Translations under genes and position numbers: made by a program | Shown: in pieces, positions 28,371 to 35,834 of the stretch | Layout of the letters: the number at the start of each line of letters is the position of its first letter | Numbering within the stretch: the first letter of the stretch is position 1 | The notes under the pieces: generated by a model | What the model was told of the DNA's origin: nothing | Seen by the model: only the letters and a program-made list of their open reading frames with translations | Databases searched by the model: none | Assembly: GCA_017500935.1 (NCBI GenBank) | Contig: JAFVXW010000085.1 | Location: 178,580 to 242,579, forward strand | DNA length: 64,000 nt | Direction of reading: 5' to 3' | From: Lachnospiraceae bacterium | GTDB taxonomy: Bacteria; Bacillota; Clostridia; Lachnospirales; Lachnospiraceae

Positions 28371-29309
28371 TTAGCTATTCTTCTGACACTCTAAAGCAAG
28401 CTTATCGTTCCGGATTCCCTTGAATACAGGCTGTCTTAATCCGCCATTTTCTGTTCCTGTCATGTATTCTACTGTACAGACCAGCTTCGGTTGAATCCAC
28501 TGTACCTTCTCATTCCCTTTCGGGATATCTGAAAATGGATTCTGATCACATTTTAGTTTCATGATTTGTATTATCTCATTTACTGACACCCCTAATGTCA
28601 CATGCCCTTTGTAAATTAAATGCGCTTTATCATATTGCCCTAAAACCAGACTGACAACATTATTACTTTTACATATATATCCACATATTATAAAATCATC
28701 GTCTTCCATATTCTTGATCTTAATCCAATCCTTAGTACGTTTATCAAAATAATAGCGGCTATCCTTCTTTTTGGCTACGATACCTTCAAGTCCCCGTTCA
28801 CCAGTCATAGCAAAGAACTCTCGTCCTCTCTGTTCTATAAATCTAGATACAGCAAAGTGCTCATTTTCACTCGCCACTATAGAAGTAAGCAGTTCTTTTC
28901 GTTCCATTAGTGGCAAAGAGATGGTCTCCTTGTCTTCATAGAATAAAATATCAAAAGCCGTAAAACAGACCGGACATCTTTGGGACGCCAGCCTGATTTT
29001 TGAAGAATTTGTCATCATCACTCTTTTCTGAATCTCAGAAAAATCTGTCCGTCCATCCCTGATTACTGCCAGTTCACCGTCCAGAATACATCGACCTTTC
29101 ACTTGACGATGAATCTGATCCAACTCCGGCGTTTTATCTATCAGACGAATATTACGTTTATTACGCAGATCCACTCCATTTTCATCCAGATATGCAATAC
29201 ATCTGATCCCATCCAGTTTCAGTTCAAAAATATGTTCATCGCTGTCAAATGCTTCTTTCTGCAAGCCGATGAGCATTGGTTTGATTCCCTTCTTCTCGAA
29301 CAGATTCAT
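28371..29309 (-). CDS. ligD: ATP-dependent DNA ligase, LigD-type ligase domain
   Basis: Seals double-strand breaks in bacterial non-homologous end joining together with Ku. 312 residues: adenylation domain with the lysine motif FELKLDGIRC (nucleotidyl-acceptor Lys31), motif III-like CPVCFTAFDILFYED, motif IV EGIVAKKKDSRYYF and motif V WIKIKN, then an OB-fold C-terminus. It lacks the polymerase and phosphoesterase domains of mycobacterial LigD, like other short Firmicutes ligases. The start overlaps the stop of ku by four bases (ATGA), so the two are coupled. Confidence 0.92.
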   Translation of the reverse strand: MNLFEKKGIKPMLIGLQKEAFDSDEHIFELKLDGIRCIAYLDENGVDLRNKRNIRLIDKTPELDQIHRQVKGRCILDGELAVIRDGRTDFSEIQKRVMMTNSSKIRLASQRCPVCFTAFDILFYEDKETISLPLMERKELLTSIVASENEHFAVSRFIEQRGREFFAMTGERGLEGIVAKKKDSRYYFDKRTKDWIKIKNMEDDDFIICGYICKSNNVVSLVLGQYDKAHLIYKGHVTLGVSVNEIIQIMKLKCDQNPFSDIPKGNEKVQWIQPKLVCTVEYMTGTENGGLRQPVFKGIRNDKLALECQKNS

Positions 29310-30106
29310 GAAACACTCCTTGTTCTTTTCTTTTTGGGCTTTTTCTCTCCCTGAGCCTGATCCAGACTCTTCTGGAGTGCCTCCATCAGATCAATAATGT
29401 TGTTGGGCTGATCTTCCTTTGGTGTCACGATTTCTTTGCCCTGTATTTTCTGATTGATGATTTCCCATAGCCGCGCCTGGTATTCATTATGATACTTTTC
29501 CGGCTCGAATTCCTGTACCATTGTAGAGATTAAAGATTTTGCCATATTCAACTCCTGCTCCTTCAACTCAGGTCTTACAGGTTCTTTCGGTGCTTGTCGG
29601 ATCTCGTCAGCGAAAAACAATGTTTCTATCAAAATCCCGCTGCCAGTGGGAATCAGAGCCAACAATTTTTCCTTGGTTCCAATAACAGTCTTGGCAATGG
29701 CAACTTTACCTTCCTGAAGCATAGCAGTACGCAATAATTCAAACGCCTTATCTCCGCCGCCTTCTGGTACTGCGTGGTATGTCTTATCAAAATATATTGG
29801 ACGAATATCTTTCAGATCAGTAAAATGCAGAATATGAATTGTCCGATCCTTTTCGCTCTTTGCTTTTTCAAATTCCTCATCTGTCAAAGTCACATACTTT
29901 CCCTTTTCATACTCAAACCCTTTTATGATTCCTTCTGATGTAACTTCTTTTCCACAGCTTCCACAAACTTTTTTATATCGCACCCTGCTGCCGTCTTCCT
30001 TGCATAGCTGATTGAAATGAATGTCATTATCCTGTGTGGCTGTATATAATCCCACGGGGATGTGTACCAAACCAAAAGAAATTGCCCCACGATGTGCTAC
30101 TGCCAT
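29306..30106 (-). CDS. ku: Ku, non-homologous end-joining DNA-end binding protein
   Basis: Homodimeric ring that binds broken DNA ends and recruits LigD. 266 residues, the usual bacterial Ku length. It begins MAVAHRGAISFGLVHIPVGL, diagnostic of bacterial Ku, and ends in a basic Lys/Arg tail (EKKPKKKRTRSVS), which in other Ku proteins aids DNA binding and ligase contact. It is first in the ku-ligD operon. The upstream region shows a sigma-G-like promoter, fitting a role in repairing spore DNA on germination. Confidence 0.95.
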   Translation of the reverse strand: MAVAHRGAISFGLVHIPVGLYTATQDNDIHFNQLCKEDGSRVRYKKVCGSCGKEVTSEGIIKGFEYEKGKYVTLTDEEFEKAKSEKDRTIHILHFTDLKDIRPIYFDKTYHAVPEGGGDKAFELLRTAMLQEGKVAIAKTVIGTKEKLLALIPTGSGILIETLFFADEIRQAPKEPVRPELKEQELNMAKSLISTMVQEFEPEKYHNEYQARLWEIINQKIQGKEIVTPKEDQPNNIIDLMEALQKSLDQAQGEKKPKKKRTRSVS

Positions 30107-30132
30107 ATCGACACCTGCTTTCTTTTTTCAAA

Positions 30133-30161
30133 TAGTATGTGCAAAGTATACCTTTTCATCC
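30133..30161 (-). promoter_or_regulatory. sigma-G-like (forespore) promoter of ku-ligD
   Basis: On the minus strand, GGATG, 17-base spacer, CATACTA. The forespore sigma-G consensus is GMATR and CATNHTA; the -10 matches fully and the -35 at four of five positions. In Bacillus subtilis the ku-ligD pair is under sigma-G control, so the match is biologically sensible. No good SigA promoter is seen in this 113-base gap. Confidence 0.55.
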
Positions 30162-30184
30162 CTTAATATTTCAAAAGAAAGGAA

Positions 30185-30210
30185 GGCGCTGCCATATTAC
30201 ATGCAGCGCC
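30185..30210 (-). terminator. terminator of the sigma/HTH pair
   Basis: On the minus strand GGCGCTGC pairs with GCAGCGCC around a ten-base loop, followed by TTCCTTTCTTTT; ten bases after the stop of the small HTH gene. Confidence 0.8.
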
Positions 30211-30219
30211 CCATCACTA

Positions 30220-30405
30220 CTAAATTTCAAATTTCTGAATACACTCCAGTAATACTCTGGACAGTTCCTGATAAAGATCCTCATCAAACACTCCATTATC
30301 AATAATGGAATGCTTTGTCAATAACGGCTGATACATCAAAAATATCTGTTCTTGCGCCTCTGTATCGCCAGCTTTTGCTTTTTGCAACAGTTCTACAAAT
30401 TCCAT
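30220..30405 (-). CDS. HTH_16-type small regulator of conjugative elements
   Basis: 61 residues, MEFVELLQKAKAGDTEAQEQ at the start and DEDLYQELSRVLLECIQKF at the end. This is the short helix-turn-helix domain (HTH_16) that accompanies the Tn916/Tn1549-type sigma-like gene in conjugative transposons. Its start directly follows the stop of the sigma-like gene (TGA then ATG), so they form a coupled pair. No relaxase, excisionase or integrase is nearby, so this is an orphan remnant or a domesticated pair. Confidence 0.68.
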   Translation of the reverse strand: MEFVELLQKAKAGDTEAQEQIFLMYQPLLTKHSIIDNGVFDEDLYQELSRVLLECIQKFEI

Positions 30406-30843
30406 TCATTTTTCCTCCAGTTCTTTCCTTAATTTTCTGATGGCATAATGATATATAGCCTCTGCCTGTTTTTCACTGATACCTATACTTCTGCCAATCT
30501 CTGCATAACTGCTCTGTTTGAATACTTTTGCAAACAGGATCTTCTGTTCGCGCTCTGTAAGCTTTTTGATTGCTTTCACCAAATGACTATTATCCATTAC
30601 TGAAAGCAACTCCTGAATTTTAAGAATGTTATCCCACAATTCTACAAATTGTTCGGTAAGATATTTCGCAAACTCAGTTTCAAAATGAAGAAAATTCTGT
30701 TCTTCAATATTGATAAACTCTGTTTCCATTTTCCAATGTGATGCTTTCTTAAGCAGATACTGATATTTCCTATTGATCACTGCAGTGACCAAATAAGATG
30801 TGAAACGATTCTGTACACCAGATGTCTTCCTATATTTGGACAT
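30406..30843 (-). CDS. sigma-70-like factor of the Tn916 ORF7 type
   Basis: 145 residues. Residues 1-60 are basic and helical (SYLVTAVINRKYQYLLKK). Residues 90-140 are a sigma region 4-type HTH: LTEREQKILFAKVFKQSSYA, then EIGRSIGISEKQAEAIYHYA. This is the arrangement of the small sigma-like regulators of conjugative transposons. GGAG lies nine bases before the ATG, and a perfect inverted repeat (30857-30889) abuts that site, consistent with autoregulation. Coupled to the HTH_16 gene downstream. Confidence 0.72.
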   Translation of the reverse strand: MSKYRKTSGVQNRFTSYLVTAVINRKYQYLLKKASHWKMETEFINIEEQNFLHFETEFAKYLTEQFVELWDNILKIQELLSVMDNSHLVKAIKKLTEREQKILFAKVFKQSSYAEIGRSIGISEKQAEAIYHYAIRKLRKELEEK

Positions 30844-30856
30844 GTTTATATTCTCC

Positions 30857-30889
30857 TTTGTGAAATCAGTATGTTTTTGATTTCACAAA
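30857..30889 (-). promoter_or_regulatory. inverted repeat before the sigma-like gene
   Basis: TTTGTGAAATCA and TGATTTCACAAA, perfect 12-base arms, nine-base centre. On the minus strand the second arm runs into AAGGAG, the ribosome binding site of the sigma-like gene. It could be an operator or an RNA hairpin that hides the site. Confidence 0.5.
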
Positions 30890-31047
30890 AGAGGTGGTGG
30901 CCTTATATTTGAATCAACGCAGCACCAAGAACCTTTGCTGTTCATAGCATTAGTTCTAAATTTCCACACACGCCAAAAAAGCCGGATAACACAAATATTA
31001 CCAGGCAATATGGAAAAGTGCATGAGATCTGCACTATCAACTATGAA

Positions 31048-31126
31048 AAAATCCCTGTCCTGTAAATAGTGCAAAAGTAGTTCTTCCTTTTTATCTCTTT
31101 TGCGCTATAAACAGTTACAGGGATTT
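31048..31126. repeat. long imperfect inverted repeat
   Basis: Two arms of about 29-30 bases (AAATCCCTGT...GTGCAAAAG against CTTTTGCGC...ACAGGGATTT) with a few mismatches and one gap, around a 20-base centre. Both flanks are AT-rich. It could be a strong terminator for the nucleotidyltransferase gene on the minus strand or a small non-autonomous element. I see no target-site duplication that would settle it. Confidence 0.55.
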
Positions 31127-31291
31127 AAAATATATACTAATAAAAATCAGTTTACATCAGATTAAAACATTCTGAAATATAACCTTTCAGCCGTCAGCTT
31201 GATGATCTGATGATTGTATTTGTGTCTTTATATTTGCATTATGCTACCTGAACATAAGCAAAAAAAGTACACTCTGCCTACTTTTAACTTA

Positions 31292-31894
31292 TCAGGCAAC
31301 TAACTCTTCAAATACTCTTCTGCAGGACTCAACATATTCCTCAAGACCATTTTCAACATTGTCCTCCAGCCAGCATAATACTTCGTGTAAAATCTCACCT
31401 TCATCTTTAGAGTCAATTTCATCCACTGAAATTCTATTCGCCATTCTAACAATATCATTATAGCAATCATTACCTCTTACGTAATGCTTAAGATTGGCTG
31501 TCCATAATTTTAACATATGCGAGTATCTGTCATTCTTTTTCATTATCTGCTGCTTTGTGACAGTTGTACAATGCGGTTCTGCACAGCAGCATAAATCAAC
31601 GATCAAAAAAGGATTCTCTTTATCTATCGCAACTGACACGATATATTTATCCGGGATCAGACTTGGTGCGTAATCGGCATAATATATATCAAATTTATTC
31701 TTAAGCAGCTCTGCAAGTTCCATCATAAACTGTCCATTATCATATCCTGAAACATCAACCTCGATGTCTATATCGGATAACTCATCATAAGTATCTCCGG
31801 CTAAACTCCCGTAAAGTGTACACTTTTTAACAACAGGAATGTCGTTTAAGACTGACATTATTTCTTCTGCTTTCCTTTTTAGTACATTACTCAC
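31292..31894 (-). CDS. nucleotidyltransferase-fold protein
   Basis: 200 residues, GTG start with GGAGG eight bases upstream. The polymerase-beta-type nucleotidyltransferase motif is clear: CTLYGSLAGDTYDELSDIDI (GS...DxD) at about residues 22-41, with a third acidic residue likely in FLIVDLCC. The C-terminal half is helical (NDCYNDIVRMANRISVDE). This fold covers drug-modifying nucleotidyltransferases, MNT-type antitoxins and others. It follows the possible ADP-ribosyltransferase-like gene on the same strand by 43 bases. Either resistance or toxin-antitoxin roles fit; neither is shown. Confidence 0.75.
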   Translation of the reverse strand: MSNVLKRKAEEIMSVLNDIPVVKKCTLYGSLAGDTYDELSDIDIEVDVSGYDNGQFMMELAELLKNKFDIYYADYAPSLIPDKYIVSVAIDKENPFLIVDLCCCAEPHCTTVTKQQIMKKNDRYSHMLKLWTANLKHYVRGNDCYNDIVRMANRISVDEIDSKDEGEILHEVLCWLEDNVENGLEEYVESCRRVFEELVA

Positions 31895-31937
31895 TATGTT
31901 ATCCTCCCCGGACTGCTATTTTTCAATTATGAAAAGA

Positions 31938-32489
31938 TTATTCTCTTTCCCATACGTTCGGAAAATGCTCTCTGATAAACACGCTCATCGGATGTTCAGA
32001 GTTATTATGAAGATCATAAGTGCTGATCATCTCCATCAGATAATTTTCACCAAATTTCAATTCTTTCTCAGAAATTTCCTGTAACGTTTTTATGTAAAAA
32101 AGGCCTTTTTCTTTCTGTTCCATATAATAGTCATAGATGTCCGTAATCTCTGTCACTCTATCCACCTTCACCGGAATCTCGCTGGTATAAGCACAATTAA
32201 TTCCCGTAGGGTTTTCGTAATTTTCCAGTTCATCACATTCATAAAGGTAACCTGTCTTTCCCTTATAAATATCAAAAAAGGCATTCTCCCAATGCTCCGA
32301 ATACACAACATTTCCGTTTTTATCAAATCCATAAGGATAATAGCCAAATGGTTTTGGAAGTGGTTTTACTGCATATAATAACGCCACCAAAGGATTCGAT
32401 GCAAAATAAATATAGGGTTTCTGATGATTTGAGAGAAATGGTTTCAGATGTGTCAGTCCTCCGATCGGACTTCCGTGATAAAATGCCAT
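31938..32489 (-). CDS. uncharacterised protein, possible ADP-ribosyltransferase-like fold
   Basis: 183 residues, not firmly recognised. It starts MAFYHGSPIGGLTHLKP and continues PYIYFASNPLVALLYAV. A YHGS strand followed by a short YxYF(A/T)S strand and an alanine-rich helix is the pattern of the NAD-binding core of ADP-ribosyltransferase-like proteins, with the His and the second Tyr as candidate NAD contacts. No certain catalytic Glu can be named. A GCGGGAA site lies before the ATG. It is co-directional with the nucleotidyltransferase downstream; the two could be a two-gene module. Confidence 0.45.
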   Translation of the reverse strand: MAFYHGSPIGGLTHLKPFLSNHQKPYIYFASNPLVALLYAVKPLPKPFGYYPYGFDKNGNVVYSEHWENAFFDIYKGKTGYLYECDELENYENPTGINCAYTSEIPVKVDRVTEITDIYDYYMEQKEKGLFYIKTLQEISEKELKFGENYLMEMISTYDLHNNSEHPMSVFIREHFPNVWERE

Positions 32490-32612
32490 TGTAATTCCCG
32501 CCTTTCATATACTATGAAAACATGAAGAAACTGCCTTTAGTATATGAATTCACCTGAAAAAATACAATTCTTGAAAACGTGATATTTTTGCAGTATAATA
32601 TATACATGGAAA

Positions 32613-32648
32613 GCGTACAGAACATTTATCATTATCCGTTCTGTACGC
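32613..32648 (-). terminator. hairpin after XRE-TPR gene
   Basis: GCGTACAGAAC pairs perfectly with GTTCTGTACGC (14-base loop), 33 bases after the XRE-TPR stop on the minus strand. The following T stretch is short, so efficiency is uncertain. Confidence 0.6.
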
Positions 32649-32681
32649 TCATTCTTTACATACTATCTCATAAACTCATAT

Positions 32682-33605
32682 TTATTCTTGCATTTTTTCC
32701 TTACAAACCTGTGCCAGATGACGCGGAAACTCGGCCTCATAAACAAATCCCTGTTGTTCCAGATGTTTCGTGATTTGACACCAGGTTTCATATGCCTTTA
32801 CATACTCTCCAAGTTCTTCGTAACAAAAACCCTTGGAATACAAAGCGTCGCAAACAGACGCATCCAACATGATTGCTTTATCCCAATATGCAAACGCATC
32901 TTCGTATCTTTTTAGTTCTCTGGAAATGTCTCCACCATATACGCAAAGACAAGCATTATCCGGAAAACGAAGATCGGCTTTTTCCAACCACTGGGCAGCC
33001 TCTTGATAGCGCCCGGCACTACTGAGAGCAGAAAGCAGGCAGATCCAGTTATTTACTTCTGTACTGTCTTCTGAAATAGCCTGAAGCTGTTCTGCGACTG
33101 AGTCTTCCGCTTTACCAATCTGTGAATATAAACAGATCTTCTGACGCTTCGTTCGCCAATAGGTTTCTTCATCTGCTTCCGGTCCCAGCTTTAACACCTT
33201 GTCGAACATAGAAAGGGCTTTCTTTTTGCAATCAAGCATCATATACTGCTGCAGGATTCCGTAAGAACGCAGGTCTTCCGTTGTATAATTACCTTCATTC
33301 AATAATTTCCGGTATTCCTGATCCGCCGCCAGAAAATCCTCCGGTTTAGAACTGGCTTCGAAGACACTAAAAAGTCTGGAAGCATAATGTTCATATGCTG
33401 TGGAATTTTCTTTATAAAGATCATCAATCGTCACACCATAAAGCCTCGCAATCTGAGGAAGTGTTCCAACGTCAGGCAGTGTAATGTTGCATTCCCAGCG
33501 GGAAATTGTCTGTGCACTGACTCCCAGTACATCTGCGGCCTGTTCCTGAGTCAAGTTTTTAGCAATTCGGAACCGTTTTAGATTCTGCGAAAAAGTTTTG
33601 GTCAT
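32682..33605 (-). CDS. XRE-family regulator with TPR domain (paralogue 1)
   Basis: 307 residues from the ATG at 33605 (GGATA eight bases upstream; an earlier TTG is less likely). The N-terminal XRE helix-turn-helix is FSQNLKRFRIAKNLTQEQAA with recognition helix SAQTISRWECN. From about residue 75 on there are TPR-like helical repeats, including AFAYWDKAIMLDASVCDALY and YSKGFCYEELGEYVKAYE. The layout resembles peptide-sensing RRNPP-type regulators, but no peptide gene is seen. It has a close paralogue of near-identical length at 40927. GCT-rich dyad CAAAAGCT/AGCTTTTG lies at 33617-33641 before the start. Confidence 0.8.
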   Translation of the reverse strand: MTKTFSQNLKRFRIAKNLTQEQAADVLGVSAQTISRWECNITLPDVGTLPQIARLYGVTIDDLYKENSTAYEHYASRLFSVFEASSKPEDFLAADQEYRKLLNEGNYTTEDLRSYGILQQYMMLDCKKKALSMFDKVLKLGPEADEETYWRTKRQKICLYSQIGKAEDSVAEQLQAISEDSTEVNNWICLLSALSSAGRYQEAAQWLEKADLRFPDNACLCVYGGDISRELKRYEDAFAYWDKAIMLDASVCDALYSKGFCYEELGEYVKAYETWCQITKHLEQQGFVYEAEFPRHLAQVCKEKMQE

Positions 33606-33748
33606 TTTCAATATCCAAAAGCTGTAGCTAATAGCTTTTGTTTCCTCCTGTCAATTTTGAAGCTTCTGGTATTATTATACGAAAATATCCCTCAAAATCC
33701 ATATCATGTTCTGTGTTTAGACTCGCGGTTTCTGATGAGTCAGAAAAA

Positions 33749-34609
33749 TCAATTTATTGGTGTCTTACTTGACACAGCGAGTAAATGCCCTGACAAACCA
33801 ATGATTTCCTCATGGGTATCTAACATCCGAACCGTTTTCATAAGCACATTTCTTGTTTCTTCATTTTCTAACAACTCATTCAGATTAGGTGCAAGCCATG
33901 CGCCGCCCATTACTCCATGAACGGTCGTCGTTGTAAAACCACCATCCATCAATTCCTCTCTCAATGCTTTGGCCGTATGCAGATGAGAACTTCCCAATCC
34001 ATTCGCAATCTTTTTTTCCGGATTGATATAACATCCATCAATTAACGCTCTCTCTATAATAGACATGACTGCAGGGTTATCCAATTCCATTCCTTTTTTG
34101 GTGTCATCCTCATGGTATGTCACAATACGGGGAATGAGCACGCTGTAAGGTGTCAACGCTGCTGAAAAAAGAATTCCACCATCTTTCAGTAATCTGTAAC
34201 TCTCTTTTATGGCAAAAATTCGTTCCTCGTATTCTGTAATAGAATACAGTGGTCCCATAAGAAGGATCACATCTGCGCTCTTTTCAGGACGTGGTATGGT
34301 ACGAGCATCACACACCATCGCAGATTTCAGGCAAACACCGGGATATTCATCAGCCAGTTCTTCACTCATTTTAATATTTGTTTCAGACAAATCGAATAAA
34401 TGAACTTCATAACCAAGTGATGAAAGCCACCATGAATATTCTCCATAAGCTCCACCAATATCATAAATAACAGTTGGGGGGGTAGGTAAACTATCAATCA
34501 GTATTTCTTTCGTTCGTTCAAATTCAATAAGTCCAATTCCTGCTCTTAAACGCTTTCTTTCAATTCCGGCATTGTATCCTGCCAGTACGGTCGCATCGAT
34601 TGTTTTCAT
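33749..34609 (-). CDS. class I SAM-dependent methyltransferase behind a leader attenuator
   Basis: 286 residues. Motif I is VIYDIGGAYGEYSWWLSSLG (about residues 46-65), a normal GxGxG-like glycine loop. EVHLFDLSETNIKM follows with the ribose-binding acidic residue, and DVILLMGPLYSIT is the motif IV region. It belongs to the broad UbiE/Trm-like class I group; no RNA-recognition domain is visible. GGAG lies seven bases before the ATG. Its leader (34610-34968) contains a good promoter, a 34-codon ORF, an intrinsic terminator and a 44-codon ORF overlapping this start. Regulation like that suggests a drug- or translation-stress-induced modification enzyme, but the substrate is not known. Confidence 0.8.
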   Translation of the reverse strand: MKTIDATVLAGYNAGIERKRLRAGIGLIEFERTKEILIDSLPTPPTVIYDIGGAYGEYSWWLSSLGYEVHLFDLSETNIKMSEELADEYPGVCLKSAMVCDARTIPRPEKSADVILLMGPLYSITEYEERIFAIKESYRLLKDGGILFSAALTPYSVLIPRIVTYHEDDTKKGMELDNPAVMSIIERALIDGCYINPEKKIANGLGSSHLHTAKALREELMDGGFTTTTVHGVMGGAWLAPNLNELLENEETRNVLMKTVRMLDTHEEIIGLSGHLLAVSSKTPIN

Positions 34610-34694
34610 AAAAAATCTCCTTTGCCTTTTGATAATGATTTATTTGCTGTTCAGAAGTATTTTCTTCCTGGTGGTGATCGGACTGTTCCGGCAT
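34560..34694 (-). CDS. 44-codon ORF overlapping the methyltransferase start
   Basis: Begins MPEQSDHHQEENTSEQQ after a strong AAAGGGGG placed eight bases upstream, and ends inside the methyltransferase gene in another frame. The peptide is hydrophilic. Its main effect may be to bring ribosomes to the methyltransferase start (translational coupling). Protein function, if any, unknown. Confidence 0.4.
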   Translation of the reverse strand: MPEQSDHHQEENTSEQQINHYQKAKEIFYENNRCDRTGRIQCRN

Positions 34695-34733
34695 AATACT
34701 TGCCCCCTTTCTGCTTGAAAAACGAGCGAAAAT

Positions 34734-34771
34734 AAAAAAAGTGCAAATCGAATCATCCTTCGACCTGCACT
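34734..34771 (-). terminator. attenuator-type terminator before methyltransferase
   Basis: On the minus strand AGTGCAGGTCGAA pairs with TTCGATTTGCACT (13 pairs, two G-T) around a six-base loop, followed by T6-7. It lies between the 34-codon leader ORF and the methyltransferase gene, so transcription must pass it. Confidence 0.8.
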
Positions 34772-34806
34772 GTCATTATCCTAATATCCCATGTCCCTAT
34801 GGTGGA

Positions 34807-34911
34807 CTATACTGAAATTAGAGTACGACAACACAAGCCCGGCGAAATCTGTACGAATTCGTCGCGCTGCATAATAGTATTCATATTACTCAGAGAAATA
34901 TAAACTGCCAT
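34807..34911 (-). CDS. 34-residue leader peptide before methyltransferase
   Basis: ORF with AAAGGA eight bases before its ATG, starting about 22 bases after the predicted transcription start. The peptide begins MAVYISLSNMNTIMQRDEF and later has PGLCCRT with tandem Cys codons. The stop lies 35 bases before the terminator stem. Promoter, short ORF, terminator, then the gene is the plan of ribosome-mediated transcription attenuation. Confidence 0.55.
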   Translation of the reverse strand: MAVYISLSNMNTIMQRDEFVQISPGLCCRTLISV

Positions 34912-34939
34912 TGTCGTAGTCCTTTCATAATTTTTGTAC

Positions 34940-34968
34940 ACTGTACTACTCTTTTATATGCTTGTCAA
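34940..34968 (-). promoter_or_regulatory. promoter of the leader/methyltransferase unit
   Basis: TTGACA, 17-base spacer, TACAGT on the minus strand. Together with the terminator at 34734 it defines a leader RNA of about 200 bases. Upstream to 35101 the sequence is AT-rich and I see no gene. Confidence 0.65.
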
Positions 34969-35101
34969 TACAACGCTGTACATTTTTACATTCTACAGTA
35001 TGCATCCGCATATCCTATTTTCCTGTAGCTTTAGAAATCTGTATATTCTATAGGTATCCTCCGCGTACATCCTTCGTTATTTAAGTTACTCTAATAAAAC
35101 T

Positions 35102-35785
35102 CTAAAATATCCTGCCATCACGCAAATTTTCAATCTGACACATATGACAATTTACATCCTCACCAAAAACAATCTCATTTCCTTCCGGAAGAGAGACTCC
35201 CCATCCTCGTAATTCCTTCACTGCATCTGCAATTATCTGGACAGGCATCTGGGTACAGATTTTATATTCCATCACCTTAGGAATTTGGGGCGAAATTTTT
35301 CCAGAACACATTCTGCTTAATGCCTGCTCTAAACTGGTTCCACCAGTTATAGCAGCCTTAACACTGCTAAATTGAACCCAACCATAATTATTGAATGTAA
35401 ATAATTCTTCTGTTCCCCATTTATCTTTGGCATAATCCAAATAACTAACACTGTTATCTGCAGGAATGGTGAACTTCTGAATTGTTTCCTCAATAATATA
35501 ATCTAATTCTTTCAGTTTTTCCTGTTCCCCATAATACTTCCAATAGGCGTATGCAAAATCATTCACCATCTGTTCCTCTTCCGCAGGATGGGGTCTGGAA
35601 GAAGAATTGAACATCATAATCGCGTGGCCTAATTCATGTATCACATTATACCAGTGAAAATATATTTCATAGCTATGTTCCGCATTTTTTCCGAATAATT
35701 CCTGTATCATTTTCTGCTGATCCAACGGGGCATTCTGATATTGTCCGGTTACGATCTTTAAACGATATTCTTTCACATTCTCCAT
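35102..35785 (-). CDS. HExxH-motif putative zinc metallopeptidase
   Basis: 227 residues from the ATG at 35785, which has GAGAGGA upstream; the longer ORF start at 35839 overlaps a palindrome and is rejected. The motif VIHELGHAIMMF (HExxH, about residues 47-58) is typical of zincin metalloproteases, and a downstream Glu-rich helix (AEEEQMVNDFAYAYW) could supply the third ligand. No signal peptide, so intracellular. It is downstream of the ECF sigma/partner gene pair on the same strand. Substrate unknown; intracellular zincins near sigma factors sometimes act as regulators. Confidence 0.65.
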   Translation of the reverse strand: MENVKEYRLKIVTGQYQNAPLDQQKMIQELFGKNAEHSYEIYFHWYNVIHELGHAIMMFNSSSRPHPAEEEQMVNDFAYAYWKYYGEQEKLKELDYIIEETIQKFTIPADNSVSYLDYAKDKWGTEELFTFNNYGWVQFSSVKAAITGGTSLEQALSRMCSGKISPQIPKVMEYKICTQMPVQIIADAVKELRGWGVSLPEGNEIVFGEDVNCHMCQIENLRDGRIF

Positions 35786-35834
35786 ATTTACGGTCCTCTC
35801 TAAAAAAATTGTAAATGGTACAATAAGTACAGCA

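Larger units (their letters stand above)
30844..31291. other. gene-poor spacer, possible element scar
   Basis: About 450 bases with no convincing gene. It holds two inverted repeats (listed separately). A short stretch at 30893-30914 resembles the antisense of a tRNA 3' end (GGTGGTGGCCTTATATTTGA against GCTGGTGGCCGGACTTGAAC of the tRNA-Leu at 63712), but no full tRNA fold can be drawn. It may be an old attachment site next to the conjugative-element genes; evidence is weak. Confidence 0.3.

Noticed and set aside
30883-31074. Minus-strand ORF whose start-distal end reads VDSNIRPPPLL
   Set aside because: This looks like the spurious translation seen across tRNA-like 3' ends. No tRNA cloverleaf could be completed, so neither a gene nor a tRNA is called.
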